From: Cocos nucifera
Lineage: Eukaryota; Streptophyta; Magnoliopsida; Arecales; Arecaceae
NCBI GenBank assembly: GCA_006176705.1
Contig: QRFJ01007151.1
Span: 57,185-121,184 of the forward strand
Direction of reading: 5' to 3'
DNA: 64,000 nucleotides
Position numbers and translations under genes: made by a program. The notes below the pieces were generated by a model. The model was not told the DNA's origin and searched no databases. It saw only the letters and a program-made list of their open reading frames with translations. Positions 23,459 to 35,225 of this stretch are shown here, piece by piece. How positions within the stretch are numbered: the first letter of the stretch is position 1; the number at the start of each line of letters is the position of its first letter.

Positions 23459-23472
23459 TTGGAATCAGAGCC
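23459..23472 (+). other. Primer-binding site of element B (tRNA-iMet type)
   Basis: TTGGAATCAGAGCC next to the LTR end, close to the copia TGGTATCAGAGCC. Confidence 0.8.
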
Positions 23473-25189
23473 TAGATTCTTATTACATGATTTTTATGCA
23501 TGTCTAAATTATTTTTTAGATTAGATCTAATTTATAATCTAATTATTAAATCTAAAATTAAAAAAATTAGATTGCATGGACTGCCATAAGGTTGTCCTGC
23601 TGTATGGTTTATCCCTTACAGTGAATAAGTTGTCCTAGTACGTGCTGATCTAAAATATTGATCATAAAATTTTAGATTAGATCTAAGAGATTTTATAATC
23701 TAATTAAAAATATTTTAATCTAATTTTAATTATCATAAATATGTTAGATTTGATCTAGAAAGATTTATGATTGATTATTATTGAAACTATTTTAATTACA
23801 TGAACTTGCTTAGATTAGATCTAAAGTAGTTTTATATTTATTTTACTTGCATATTAATTATGAATCAAACATGCAACTTGGTTGATAGAACCATGTTGTA
23901 AAAATATTTTACAAACAAAAAAATTATTTTTGAAAAGCTGAACCCTAACCCTCGCCCAAAACTTAATTGAGAATTATGATGTTGATTGATTAGGATCTAG
24001 GATTGTGAATTGATGATCCTAAGACACTAATCATAACACATTAGGTTAAATGGGTTAGTGGGAATAAGATCTATTATAGACCTAGGGTTAGATTAAAGAA
24101 TGGACTTAATTAGAGAATTGACTAAATCTAATCAATTATTGTCTTAGATTAGGTTAAGAATTCTGTAGATCAATTACAATAGTTGTAGTTGGTCAAGTCC
24201 ATATCTTTAACAAGACCCAAGATGGACTTGATTCTTAGCTACGCGCTCTAGCACAAACTGTTTGGTTGATCTAATTGAAACTAATTGAATCAGTTGGTGT
24301 CTAAGGTAAATCAGACTAGTGGTTTTAATTGACAGCCCACTTATCTGGCCATTTTTTATGGCGTCTAAGGCAAGCCTGGCAGACCCTTCCACTGATCAAA
24401 CTTACCTGGCCTCTTGGTCAGATTATATTTTGATCAGATCGCTTGACTATTCAAGCTAATCCATGTTAGCTAGGTAAATCAGTTTGACTGATTTAGGTGC
24501 TCCTAGACCAGCCTATTAATGATCTTCCTTAAGCTGACTTGGTGAAGTTAGTGGAAGGATCATGACAAGCTGGTTAATCTGACCTACTCACTTCTATAAA
24601 TTAAATCCTCTAAAATTATTAGGTTCCTAAAATAAAATAGTTATATGATAACTGGATCATTGCCTCCCACTAAAGTGGATGATAATGGGTCCATTAGTTA
24701 GATAATCATTGGAGGCCCAAAGGCCCGGTGCTTATCGATTGATGGAATTATCATTCATTATATAATCTCTTGGATACATCTTTCTAAATGATGGTCAGGT
24801 GGGCCAACCAAAGTTGGGTCTGATCATTCATTGGTTGGATGGGCCAAGTATGGTCATGTTAATAGTTGGACCTAACTGGACCATTTTCTGAGAAGGCCAA
24901 AGCCAACTAATTAGGGCCTGGGGCAAAATTTAATTACTAAAAATTATTTAGAGAAATAATTGATTATGACCATATCCTTAGATGTACATGGGTGGGCCAA
25001 CCAAAGTTGGGTTCATGTACATTCTATGTGGATTCTAGTATCGACTAAGAAATTAGGGTAATTCCTCGAATTGGAGATATAGGCTACCAATTCGAATAAA
25101 ATAGTGGGAGAAATCTTTTGATTAAAGTCCAAATCTTTAGGTTTAATGAATCAATTACTAATTAGATTTTAGTTTTTCTTTGTATTGAC
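23473..25189 (+). other. Element B 5' leader
   Basis: 1.7 kb of non-coding DNA. It carries two copies of the hairpin word CCAACCAAAGTTGG (24804-24817 and 24997-25010). The second sits inside a longer inverted repeat at 24982-25022. The minus-strand frame 24207-24392 has no recognisable content. Confidence 0.7.
24982..25022 (+). repeat. Compound hairpin in the B leader
   Basis: Outer arms ATGTACATG (24982-24990) and CATGTACAT (25014-25022), and inner arms CCAAC (24997-25001) and GTTGG (25006-25010) around CAAA. It lies about 170 bases before gag. The E copy is broken by element F at 56039. Confidence 0.75.
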
Positions 25190-26040
25190 ATGGCCACTTC
25201 TCTATCGCTCTGATCATTGTTGGATAATGATAAATTGGTGGGACCCAACTTTGATAGCTGGTACCGAAAGTTGAAGATTGTCCTGGAGCATGAATGGATC
25301 CTATATGTGCTGACGGATCCTACATCGGAGGAGCCAGCTACTAATGCACATGGAATAGTCAGAGATACTTGTCAGAAGTGGCTCAGTAACTGAATCACGA
25401 TGCGCTACATTATGCTGGCTGTGATGAGCAATGACTTCAATCACAAGTTTGAGATAGCTTAGCCAAATGAAATGCTCCAAGTGTTGGAGGATTCTTTTGG
25501 CACACTCGATGATGTTGAGAGCCACAAGACTAGTTGTGCCATCTTCAACACCAGAATGCAGGATGGTGCCTCTGTCACTGATCATGTATTGTACATGATC
25601 GAGCTGATAGAGCACTTGAGCAAGCTTGACTTTTCTTTGTACAAACAACTTGGGAAAATTGCAATACTGAACTCGCTGCCCAAGTTTTATCTCCCATTTC
25701 TTACACATTATAAAATGTCAAAGCCTAGAGTGGACTACCATGGGTTACTGGGGTTACTTCAGAACTTTGAGAAGCATCGCCAACTCCATAAGGAGTTGAT
25801 GAACTTAGTGGGAGGTTCATCTTCTCATTCTTGATCCTTTGAGAAAGGTAAGAAGAACAAGAAGAAGAAAGCCAAGAAAGCGCATGTTCATGCTAGGACA
25901 CCAATGCAGGCTTAGACCCTAAAGATCAAGCCCGATAAGGGTCAAGCTGAATACTTTTTTTGCAAGAAGCGAAGGCACTAGAAGAGGAACTATTCTTAGT
26001 ACATTGCCTTCCTAGATCCGAACAGATAGAGAAAAAAGTA
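25190..26040 (+). pseudogene. Element B gag
   Basis: ATG at 25190 opens MATSLSL, then a stop, then NDKLVGPNFDSWYRKLKIVL, the standard start of copia gag. Further stops lie near 25393 and 25460. The clean part 25472-25834 covers the gag core, ending in LLQNFEKHRQLHKEL. The zinc knuckle near 25950-25992 reads YFFCKKRRH, stop, KRNY, with the first Cys (now Tyr), Trp and last Cys lost. It runs without a gap into protease. Confidence 0.85.
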
Positions 26041-27580
26041 AGCTATTGCTTGGCAAGGTATTTATATGATAACTCCTTGCAATTTCTCTATTTATGATAT
26101 TTCTGACTGGGCATTGGATACTGATAGCCCTTACCATATTTGCAATTCATTACAGGGGTTGCTAGTCAGTAGAAGATTCAAGCAAGATGAGAAATTTCTA
26201 AATGTTGGAGATGGAAGACCAGTTTCAATTCTAGTTTTAGAAATTTTGAAACTTGTAATTTAATCTCATATTGTTGTTCTTAGTGATTGTCATTTCTATC
26301 CTAGTTTCTTTTTAAATATCATTTCTGTAGGCCTTTTGGTCATGAATAATTATGAAATTTTAATAAAGAAATGAGTTTGTAATATCATTATAAATGGTGT
26401 TACTGCTTTCTGTGGATAATTGAATAATGGTGTATATATATTATCACAACCTGTTAATGTAGTCTATTCTACTAGCAAGCATCCTAGATTAGATAGTGTA
26501 TTAAATATCTACTAATGGCACTGTAGGCTAGGTCATATAAATAAGAACAGAATAAATAGATTGACTCAAGAGGGAATCTTCGAAGTCAATGATTGTGAAT
26601 CACTTCCAACCTGTGAGTCCTATCATCTTGATAAAATGATCGAGTCACCTTTTACTAGAAAAGGTGAGAGAGTCAATGAGCTCTTAGGTCTAGTACATAC
26701 TAATGTACGTGGATCAATGAGCACAAGTATTAGAGGTGGATATGTCTACTTCATTACTTTCACAGATGATCTATCCAAATATGGATATGTCTATCTAATG
26801 AAACATAAGTCAGATTCTTTCGAAATGTTCAAATAATTCCAAAGTATAGTAGAAAAACAAACTGAAAAGAGTATTAAAACTTTTCGATCTGATTGAGGAG
26901 AATACCATTCTGATGAGTTTCTCACATATCTAGGAGAGAATGGAATTCTGTTCCAATGGACTCCTCCTGAAATACCATAGCATAATGGTGTGTTTGAAAG
27001 GAGGAATCAAACTCTATTAGACATGGTCCAATCCATGATGGAATTTGTCGGCTTGTCGATATCCTTCTGGGGGTATACACTCGAATCGACTTATTATCTA
27101 TTAAATAGGGTTCCAAGTAAGTCTATAGTTAAAACCCCATATAAGATATGGACAGGGCGTAAGCCAGCACTTTCATACCTTAGAATTTAGGGGTGTTCGA
27201 CTTATGTCAAATAGTTAGTTACAGACAAACTTGGACCTAGGTCTGATAAGTGTACATTCATAGAATACCCAAAAGAGATCAAAGGATACTATTTCTACCC
27301 TATTGATGAACAAAAGATGTTAGTCAGCCTTAGGACAACCTTTTTGAAAAGAAAGTTCCTTGATGAAGGAACTGTTGCCTCTAAGGTTGAACTTAATGAA
27401 GTTCAAAGTCTGACACAGAATGTTGAACCTAAGTCGAATTTGATCAGATCAAATTCGAAGCCTAGTGAACCCGCACCATTAAGACGAACTGGTAGAGTAC
27501 CCACCATCCAGATAGATACTATGAATTCTTCGTCCAGGATGGTGATCCCGACGAACTCGATGACAATGATAAGGATTTAA
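26041..27580 (+). pseudogene. Element B protease and integrase
   Basis: The protease site is WALDTDSPYHICNSLQGL (near 26110), where a DTGS-type core is expected. The pre-integrase block has WHCRLGHINKNRINRL (near 26515-26560) and CESYHLDKMIESPF, in which the second Cys of the CxxC pair is Tyr. The core begins LGLVHTNVRGSM, where the usual first Asp is Asn. It continues FTDDLSKYGYVYLMKHKSDSF, a decayed FRSD block near 26885 with a stop, and FERRNQTLLDMV (near 26995). The C-terminus is at 27160-27580, ending in a Ser/Pro-rich linker. Stops occur at about eight places. Confidence 0.88.
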
Positions 27581-28560
27581 TCACTTATATGGATGCGATG
27601 CAGAGATCCAACTCTGAGAAATGGATAGAAGCTATGAGATCCAAAATGGATTCCATGAAGGTCAATGATGTATGGATATTAGTTGACCCACCTAAAGGGG
27701 TTAAACCCATTAGGTGTAAATGGATCTTCAAAAGGAAGAGGAGCACGGATGGAAAGGTGGAGACCTATAAAGCTCGTCTGATTGTCAATGGGTATCGTCA
27801 ATATTATGGTATTGACTATGACGAGACGTTCTTTCCTGTGGTAATGCTCAAGTCCATTCGGATCATTCTTTTCATTGCTACCCATCTGGACTATGAGATC
27901 TAGCAGATGGATGTGAAGATAACTTTCCTAAATGGAAAGTTGATCGAAGAGGTGTATATAATACAACCTAAAGGATTCACATCCACAGATAAGTCCAAGG
28001 TGTGCAAGCTTTAGAGATCCATTTATGGATTGAAGCAGGCATCTCGGAGTTGGAACATGCATTTTGATAAAGTGATTAAAATGTATGGCTTCATTAAGAA
28101 CGAAGAAGAACCCTGTATTTACAAATGGGCAAATGGTCTAGCAGTGGTATTCCTTATTTTGTACATGGACAATATTCTCTTAATCGAAAATGACATCCCC
28201 GCACTATAAGGAATAAAAGTCTGGTTGTCATCACAGTTCTCTATAAAGGACTTAGGTGAAGCATCCTACATCCTAGGGATGAAGATCTATAGGGATAAAT
28301 CTAAAAGGATGCTTGGTATATCCCAATCCACGTACATAGAAACTGTACTGAAGAGGTTCAGCATGGAAAATTCCAAAAAGGGCTATCTTCCGATAGGCCA
28401 AGAAATTTCTCTCTCTAAGAAGGATTATCCGACAACTCCTGAAGAGATAGAGCATATGAGTAGAATTCCATATGCTTCGGTAGTGGGGTCTATGCAATGA
28501 CATGTACAAGATCAGACATAGCATACTTACTAGGAGTAGTGAGTAGATACCGGTCTGACC
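27581..28560 (+). pseudogene. Element B reverse transcriptase
   Basis: The clean frame 27589-27903 starts at the RT N-terminus with CKWIFKRKRSTDGKVETYKA and IDYDETFFPVVMLKSI. A TAG replaces the Trp before QMDVKITFLNG. The middle part SIYGLKQASRSWNM (near 28020) leads to YMDN (near 28160) where YVDD is expected, so the second catalytic Asp is Asn. The frame 28225-28500 holds KDLGEASYILGMKIYRDKS and ends in a deletion at the GSIMYAM motif near 28490. Same family as the A and E pol. Confidence 0.9.
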
Positions 28561-29141
28561 CTAGAGAAAATCACTAGAAGATGGTTAAAACCATCCTTAA
28601 GTATTTGAGAAATACTAAGGACCAATAGGCAGTTTATGGTGAGTTAAATCTGAAGCTTGTGAGGTTTACAAACTCTAGCTTTCAATCTAGCCTTGATGAT
28701 AGTAAAGGTGTGTCGGGGTATATCTTTACTCTAAATGATGGAGCCATCTACTAAAAAAATTTCAAGCAGCATATAGTGGCTGACTCTATTTGTGAAGCAG
28801 AGTATATGGCAGTATCAAATGCAGTAAAGAAAATGGTGTGGCTAAGAAAGTTCATCATTGAGCTCGAATTAGCACTCTCCGTTGATGGTCCACTCCTGCT
28901 CTACTGTGATAGCACTGACGCCATAGCTCAAGCAAAGCAACTGAAGGCACACCAGCGAACAAAGCATGTTCTACGCCGCTTTCATTTGGTCCGTGAGATC
29001 GTGGATCATGGTGACGTCGACCTTCAGAAGATCGATGAAAAAAAGAACCTAGCCAACCCCTTCACTAAAGCCCTGGCAATCAAGGAGTTCGACAATCATA
29101 AGTCGAAGATGGGTATTAGATACTATGCCAAGTGGCTTTAG
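28561..29141 (+). pseudogene. Element B RNase H and pol end
   Basis: Starts KTILKYLRNTKD (near 28590) and has stops near 28628 and 28752. A clean frame then runs 28776-29141 with ADSICEAEYMAVSNAVKK, LLLYCDSTDAIAQAKQLKAH and KHVLRRFHLVREIVDHGDV, ending FDNHKSKMGIRYYAKWL with a natural stop. The Glu and two Asp positions of the RNase H fold are visible. The purine-rich tract before the 3' LTR follows within 13 bases. Confidence 0.9.
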
Positions 29142-30371
29142 GATAAGTGAAAGTTGTTGAAAATTATGTCCCAAAATCAATTATCAGCCTGTTAATGGTT
29201 GAGATATTATAATTAATTTATTAATTAATAAAAATATTTTGGCATCTTTTTTCATCATAAGTTTACATCTTCTAATGAACTCCATTGTTGTGATGAAGTC
29301 TTTAAGACTATTTAGTTTTGATAAAAAGAGGATTTATCGATTAGTCCTTAAATTTGTTCATGACTAAATGATGGGCTGTTAATTAGGATGACAGCATCTA
29401 TCGAGCATAGATCGCTAAATGCCATATAGGTTGGTTTTTCTCTTAACCAAGGTGTATGGAGACACTAGTATGGCATACGGGTGAGATGTATGGATACATC
29501 ATCATTGAATGTGACCAACTCCGGAGCATTCTACTATCGAGAATGTCTCTGATGGGATATTGATTTAAGTATCCCTTAGACCTGAGGTCACCTCAGTGAC
29601 TTGCAAGCAACTCACTATGCTTTGGTACCAGACTAATTGAATTTCTAATTTAGCAATAGAAGACTTCTGGGCACAGTCAAATACTTGCGAAGTCGGAGTG
29701 TAATCAAGATGGAATTGACCACTCCAAGAGTTGGAGAAGAATGTATCACTGTATTTCAATATAGTGAAACTTTGGCTAGGGTAATCCATCAGATGGATTT
29801 GATATTTTGAAATACAATGTAGACAACATGATCAGAGTTGACAGTTGAACTCTGATGTGTCCTACGAGCATTGTGGTCAAGGGAATGGATTATATGAAAA
29901 CTATATCCGTATGGGTTCCAAGGATGGTGTTCTACACCTTCGATCTATCCGACCGTCGGATATCATTGCTAGATGGTCACTTCGATTGGTATAAAAATTT
30001 ATTTTTATGCTACCGACTTAGGTTTAGACCTATGAGGTCACACACATTAGAGCTTATGATCTGATCGGATGGTTGATCAATGATTAAGAATCGTTCTAGG
30101 GTTAAACAATTAATATATGATTGGTGTTTAATCTAGTGCAAGTGTTGCAGGAGGATCGATTAGCAATTGGATTGCTAATTGGCCTAATTTGATTAAGCCA
30201 ATAGGCTGAGATTAAGTTTAATTAAATATAATTTAATTAGATTTAGTTTGGGCTTGATTGGATCAAGTTCAATTAGCTTATTGGATAAGCCAAGTGCAAG
30301 GAAGAACTAGTCCTAGTCTAACTAGGACTCGGATTAACCCAATTTTCTAATTTGATTAAAAAATAAATTAA

Positions 30372-30411
30372 AATTTAATTTAATTTAATTTAATTTAATT
30401 TAATTTAATTA
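30372..30411. repeat. (AATTT)n microsatellite
   Basis: About eight pentanucleotide units. The corresponding site in the 5' LTR near 22195 has only scattered AATTTGATTT words, so the array grew after insertion. Confidence 0.9.
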
Positions 30412-30502
30412 AGTTCTTAAATGGGTTAGGATCTTATTTAATTAGGTTGATTTATTCTTGATTTTATTTGGTTAAAAGATCTTGTTTGACCAAGTCAAAA
30501 TA

Positions 30503-30527
30503 GGAGTCCTAGTGTGACTAGGACTCC
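30503..30527. repeat. Second copy of the 25-bp perfect inverted repeat
   Basis: Arms identical to 22305-22329 with spacer GTG, at the matching position of the B 3' LTR. Confidence 0.9.
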
Positions 30528-31667
30528 CTATCTCCTTCCGCCACCTTGGTCCCAACGCCCCCCATACCTATTTTTAGGTATTTTTCATGGAAAATTCTTT
30601 TCTTCCTAATTTTCATGCCCCCTCTCTCCCTCCAAGTCATATTTGGAAGTTAGGTGGAAGACCAAGTCAAAGGAGGAATTGGTTTTGCTTAGGATTCTAT
30701 GAGATAGAATCCTTATTGACCAAAATATCTTCCCTTGAGTGTCGCCCCCTCTTTTAATTAATTCTTTTCTTATTCAATGAAAATAATTTCCTTTTTTGTG
30801 TGCCCTCCCTTTCTGGTTCATGCCAAAAATTATGGAGGAGGCGCCCAACAGGAGGCACCCAAGAGTTGGGCACCCCAACAACTTCCCATGTTTGGATATT
30901 CCTAGTTTAGGAATTTGACCTAATTTGGACTCCTCTTTTTCTTTAGTTATTGGATGAATTTTATTCTAATTTTTTTATAAAATATAGATCTTTGGGAGAG
31001 GTTTGGGGTGTGTAGAAATTAGAGGAAGAGGATCCTTGGGCATGGGGGTTCCATAGTCACCAAACTAGGTGTCTAGGTGAGAGAAAAGAGAAGAAGAAGA
31101 GGGTCTTCTTCTAGGGCAGTTTTATTTTCAATCTCTCCTCCTTTCTTTTGAGTTTTTTGAGAGTGTCTCAGATCAGCAAACTCTCATCTTCCTTCTCATA
31201 TTTTGGAGAATCTAAATTTTGAAGAAGGGAGCATCGGATCGATCATCGAAGAAGGATCAGCACAGTACTAGCATGCTATGCTGATTTCCTGCATCGGACT
31301 TCAGATCAGAGATTGTAGGCTCATGTGGATGACTCCTAGAGGTCGGATGCTGTGCAGCTCATGACTTCATCCTCAAGTTTGGATCAATAAGTTAGAACAT
31401 CTAAACTTGCTTAGGTAATAGATCTGATATATAAATTTCATACCTGCATTTGATGTAGTGTGGATTTAGGTTGATTTGATCGATCTTTTTCTTTCTTATT
31501 TGATTTTAATTTTTGATTTAATATCATATCTTAATCATATAATAGATCTGAGATCTATGTGTTTACATGATTATTTAAATAAATTTTAGATTTATTTAAG
31601 TCTTTCGCTGCAAGATCTTGAAAAAGTTTCAAGGTCTACTTGGGAAACCTTAGATCTGGTTCCATCA

Positions 31668-32360
31668 TTGATGTGCCTTCGGCTCTTTCACTTGAGCTAT
31701 GGCTCTAGTGCTATCATAGTAAAGCAGAATCAGACCATCTAAGGATGGTGCCACTCCAAGCTTGTCAATGAACTTTCACAGTCACATAGCTTTCTTTACA
31801 GCATTAGATGTCGCGACATACTCTGCCTCGCACATAGAATCAGCCATAGTATGCTGCTTGGAACTCTTCCAGTAGACTGTTCTATCTTTCGGGGTAAACA
31901 CATAACCTAACACACTCTTACTATCATCATGATCTGACTGAAAATTGAAATTAGTATATTCCATACGTTTCAAGTCAGTATCTCCATAAACGAGCCATTG
32001 GTCCTCAGTATTTCTCAAATACTTCAAGATTGTCTTTACAACCTTCCAATAATTCTTATCCAAATCAGACTAGTACCTACTCACTACTCCAAGTGAGTAT
32101 GCCATATCTAATCTCGTACACATCATAACATATATAATAGAACCCATTGTCGGAGCATATGATATTCTACTCATATGCTCTCTCTTAAGGAGTTGTCAGA
32201 CAATCCCTCTTTGAGAGAGTAATTTCATGGTCTATCAAGAGATAGCCTTTCTTGAAATTCACTATGCTGAACCTCTTCAATATGCTATCAATGTACATGG
32301 ACTGGGACAACCTAAGCAATCTATAGATTGCTTTAGATCTTTTAGAACGATATTCACCAT
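31668..32360 (-). pseudogene. Element A RNase H N-terminal part and RT C-terminus
   Basis: Minus strand. The clean frame 32063-31782 covers TILKYLRNTEDQWLVYGDTD through SKQHTMADSMCEAEYVA. It continues with stops to LLYYDSTRAIAQVKEPKAHQ at 31668, where element B enters; the rest is at 20968-20794. Upstream (higher coordinates) are HMSRISYAP and LSQSMYIDSILKRFS from the end of the RT. The RT palm with its active site is absent: at about 32360 the sequence jumps straight from integrase to this RT tail. Confidence 0.88.
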
Positions 32361-33195
32361 CCTGTGGTGTTCCAGGAGGGGTCCATTATCAGAGAATCTC
32401 ATTCTCTCCTAGATATGTCAAAAAATCATTAGAAAGGTATTCACCTCCTCGATTTGACCAAAGAGTTTTAATACTCTTCCCAAGCTATTTTTCTACCTTA
32501 TTTTGATATCGTTTGAACATTTTAAATGAATCTGATTTACTCTTCATAAGATAGATGTACCCATATCTAGATAGATCGTCAGTAAATATAATAAAGTAGT
32601 AGAACCCGTCTTTGGTACATGTGTTCATAGGTCCATATACATCAGTATATACTAAACCTAGAAGCTCAGTGGCCCATTCATCCTTTTCAGTAAAAAGTGA
32701 TTTGGTCATCTTACTAAGAAGACAGGACTCATAGATAGTTAATATTCATAATCATCAATGTCAAGGATATGCTTCTTAACTAACCTATTAATTCTATTCT
32801 TGTTTAAATGACCAAGCCTACAGTGCCAAAGATAGGCATCAATGATATTATCTAATTTTGGATGTTTATTTGACATGTACATTATACTAATAGACTGTGA
32901 TAAAATATAAATATGATTTCTTAATTATCCTCACATTACTGTAACATCATCCACAATAATATCACAATAATTTTTTTTATTGATAAACAATAACTATCCT
33001 AGGCCAAAAGTCCAATAGATATTATGTTTATTATAAAGGATGGACAATAGTGACAGACACTTAAAATGACATTATTTATTTTGAAAACAAGCTCAAGAGT
33101 TTTCAATGCTAGGACTGAAACATTCCTTCCATCTCCAACATTCAGGAATCTATCATCATCTTTAAACTTTCTATCAATTTAAAGTCCATACAATG
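32361..33195 (-). pseudogene. Element A integrase (core truncated)
   Basis: Minus strand. The pre-integrase HHCC block has LWHCRLGHLNKNRINRL near 32815, then a frame break. The core 32709-32485 holds ATELLGLVYTDVYGPM, with the first catalytic Asp present, and FTDDLSRYGYIYLMKSKSDS. The next block has NRGGEYLSNDFLTYLGENE near 32440. After WTPPGTPQ (about 32370) the sequence switches to the RT tail, so the integrase C-terminus and the RT fingers and palm are deleted. Confidence 0.87.
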
Positions 33196-33451
33196 AATTG
33201 TATATGTGAACTGGACTTTCGGTATCTAATACCTAGGTGGATTTATCATAAATAGAAAAATTGCAAGGTGTTATCATATAATAGCTTTGCCCAGTAACCA
33301 CTTGCTGATCTCTCTTGTTCAGCCTATTCGAGTTAAGAGGATAATTTCTCTTCAGAACTGCCTGATTAGGATCAACACTAGACTCCTCGTAATTAAGTCC
33401 TAAAAGTTTATTACTATGCAATAGTGAACGGAGCAGACTTACACTAGCCAT
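33196..33451 (-). pseudogene. Element A gag start fused to protease by deletion
   Basis: ATG at 33451 (minus) opens MASVSLLRSLLHSNKLLGLN, the first twenty residues of copia gag. The frame passes straight to a segment ending in MITPCNFSIYD, which in B stands just before the protease. The gag core and zinc knuckle, about 700 bp in B, are missing. The protease site reads VLDTESPVHIYNSL after one stop. Confidence 0.82.
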
Positions 33452-35209
33452 TCTATTTATCTGAAAGAAAAACATGAAATCTTATTAGTACTTGAATTAA
33501 TTAACCCTAAAGACTTAGACTTTAATCTAAAGATTTTTCCACTATTTTAACAAATTGGTAGCCTCTACCTCCAACTCGATGAATTACACTAACTTCTTAG
33601 TTGGTACTAGAATCCACAAAGACTACAAACAGGCCCGAGCAAAGCTCTGGCTAAGCCATGCACATCTATAGATAAGTTCATAATCAATTATTTCTTCAAA
33701 TAATTTTCAGTATTTAGATTTTGCCCTAGAAGGTAATTCAGTAGGCTATAGCCTCTACTGAAAAGGTCTGGTTAGGTCCAACCATTAACATGATTGAGTT
33801 CGGTACATCAAACGAATGAAGACCAATTCTAAGAAAAGCATTGGCCAATCTGATTATCGTTCAGAGAGTGTGACCTAATCATCATATGATGGACAGTAAT
33901 TCCAGCATTCAAATGAACATCAGGTATAAGGCACCTCTAATGTTCTTATAAAAAATTGGAATCATTACTATTCACCTTAATGGAAGGTAATGACTCAGTT
34001 ATCCCCATAACTTAGTCATTTTAAGGATCTAATAATTTAGAAGATTTAGGTTACATATGATTTAAGGATAGAAAGGACATGGATCAATTTACTCTCACTG
34101 ACTTCACTAAGTCAAATCCTGCCACTGACTTCACCATGTCAGTAGGTTAAGATTAGGATCAATTTAGGTCCTTGGGCACCTAATTCAGTCTTACTGATTG
34201 AAATCAATCAAATTGATTCCTAGTGACATGGGTCAGCTTGAATCACCAAGTGATCTAATCAAATCCTAATCAACCATGTCGGCTAGGTAAGTAAGATCAA
34301 TAGAAGGGATATGCCATTAACTCATCAAAGATCGAATTAGTGCGAGTAGCTTCCAATTAAAAAATACTAGACTCAATTACCAAACTTATCTTAGATACCA
34401 ATTGGTTAATTAGGTTCAATCTGATCAATCTAGTAATTTCAGGCTTGAACGCATAGCCATAAATCAAGTCCATCTTGGTCTTTGTTAAAGACATAGACTC
34501 ATCCAACTACAACTATTGAAGTTGAATCTAAAGAGTTTTTTTATCTAATCTAATTCAATATTTGGTTAGATTTGATTAATTTCTCTAATTTAGTCCATTA
34601 TTTAACTAACCTTAGGTCTAACCCAATTAATGAACCTAATTCATCTAATCCATTAACCCACAGCTTATGCAAATATCTTAGAATCTTTAATTCATAATTC
34701 TAGATCCTACAAGGCAATACTTAATTTTTAATTAACTTTTGGGCTAATGGGATAGGGTTCAATATTTTAAAAATATTTTTTAAACTTTTAATTTTTTTTA
34801 TTTTTTATTCACTAAATGGGTTGACTCATTTCACAAATGGATCAGCTCATTTCATAAACAACAACCTATTGCTAGTTTCATAACATAAAAAAAAGTATAA
34901 TAAAAATTAAATCATGAATCAAGTTTTATATCCAATCTAATACATTCATGTTTAATTTTTAATTAAAATTATTTTATTAAATAAAATTCTTTCACTATTC
35001 ATCTTAATGAATGAGTTTACGGTGGCATCCCTACCACTATAAAGGATCCCCACTGTATGGAAAGAGATGGCCTTTAAACCATACTTATCCCATATGATTG
35101 AATGGCTTGGTGGATCATTCATCCTCAATTACTAAGTTATCAGGATCTAATATATCAAATATGTAAACATTTTATTTTCTAATTACATATTAAAACATGT
35201 CAAGCAAAC
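33452..35209 (-). other. Element A 5' leader
   Basis: 1.7 kb of non-coding DNA between gag and primer site, reversed. It aligns loosely with the B leader (23473-25189), as expected for the family. No independent gene is seen. Confidence 0.7.
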
Positions 35210-35223
35210 CTAGCTCTGATACT
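35210..35223 (-). other. Primer-binding site of element A (tRNA-iMet type)
   Basis: Minus strand AGTATCAGAGCTAGG next to the 5' LTR end. Confidence 0.75.
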
Positions 35224-35225
35224 AT

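Larger units (their letters stand above)
20974..31667 (+). mobile_element. Element B: full-length Ty1/copia retrotransposon inside A
   Basis: LTRs 20974-23457 and 29155-31667 begin TGTTG(G/A)AAATTATG-like and end TTCC-TCA. The duplication ttgat is perfect (20969-20973 and 31668-31672). The primer site is at 23459-23472 and the purine tract just before 29155. It encodes gag, protease, integrase, RT and RNase H in copia order over 25190-29141, all with stops. It belongs to the same family as A, into which it inserted in the opposite orientation, and E. The RT has YMDN at the active site, so this copy is dead. Confidence 0.95.
29155..31667 (+). repeat. Element B 3' LTR
   Basis: 2513 bp, matched with 20974-23457. 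It has the 25-bp palindrome at 30503-30527 and an AATTT expansion at about 30372-30411 that the 5' LTR lacks. Confidence 0.93.

Noticed and set aside
24207..24392. Minus-strand 61-residue frame in the B leader
   Set aside because: The E leader carries the same DNA without keeping the frame, and no motif is seen.
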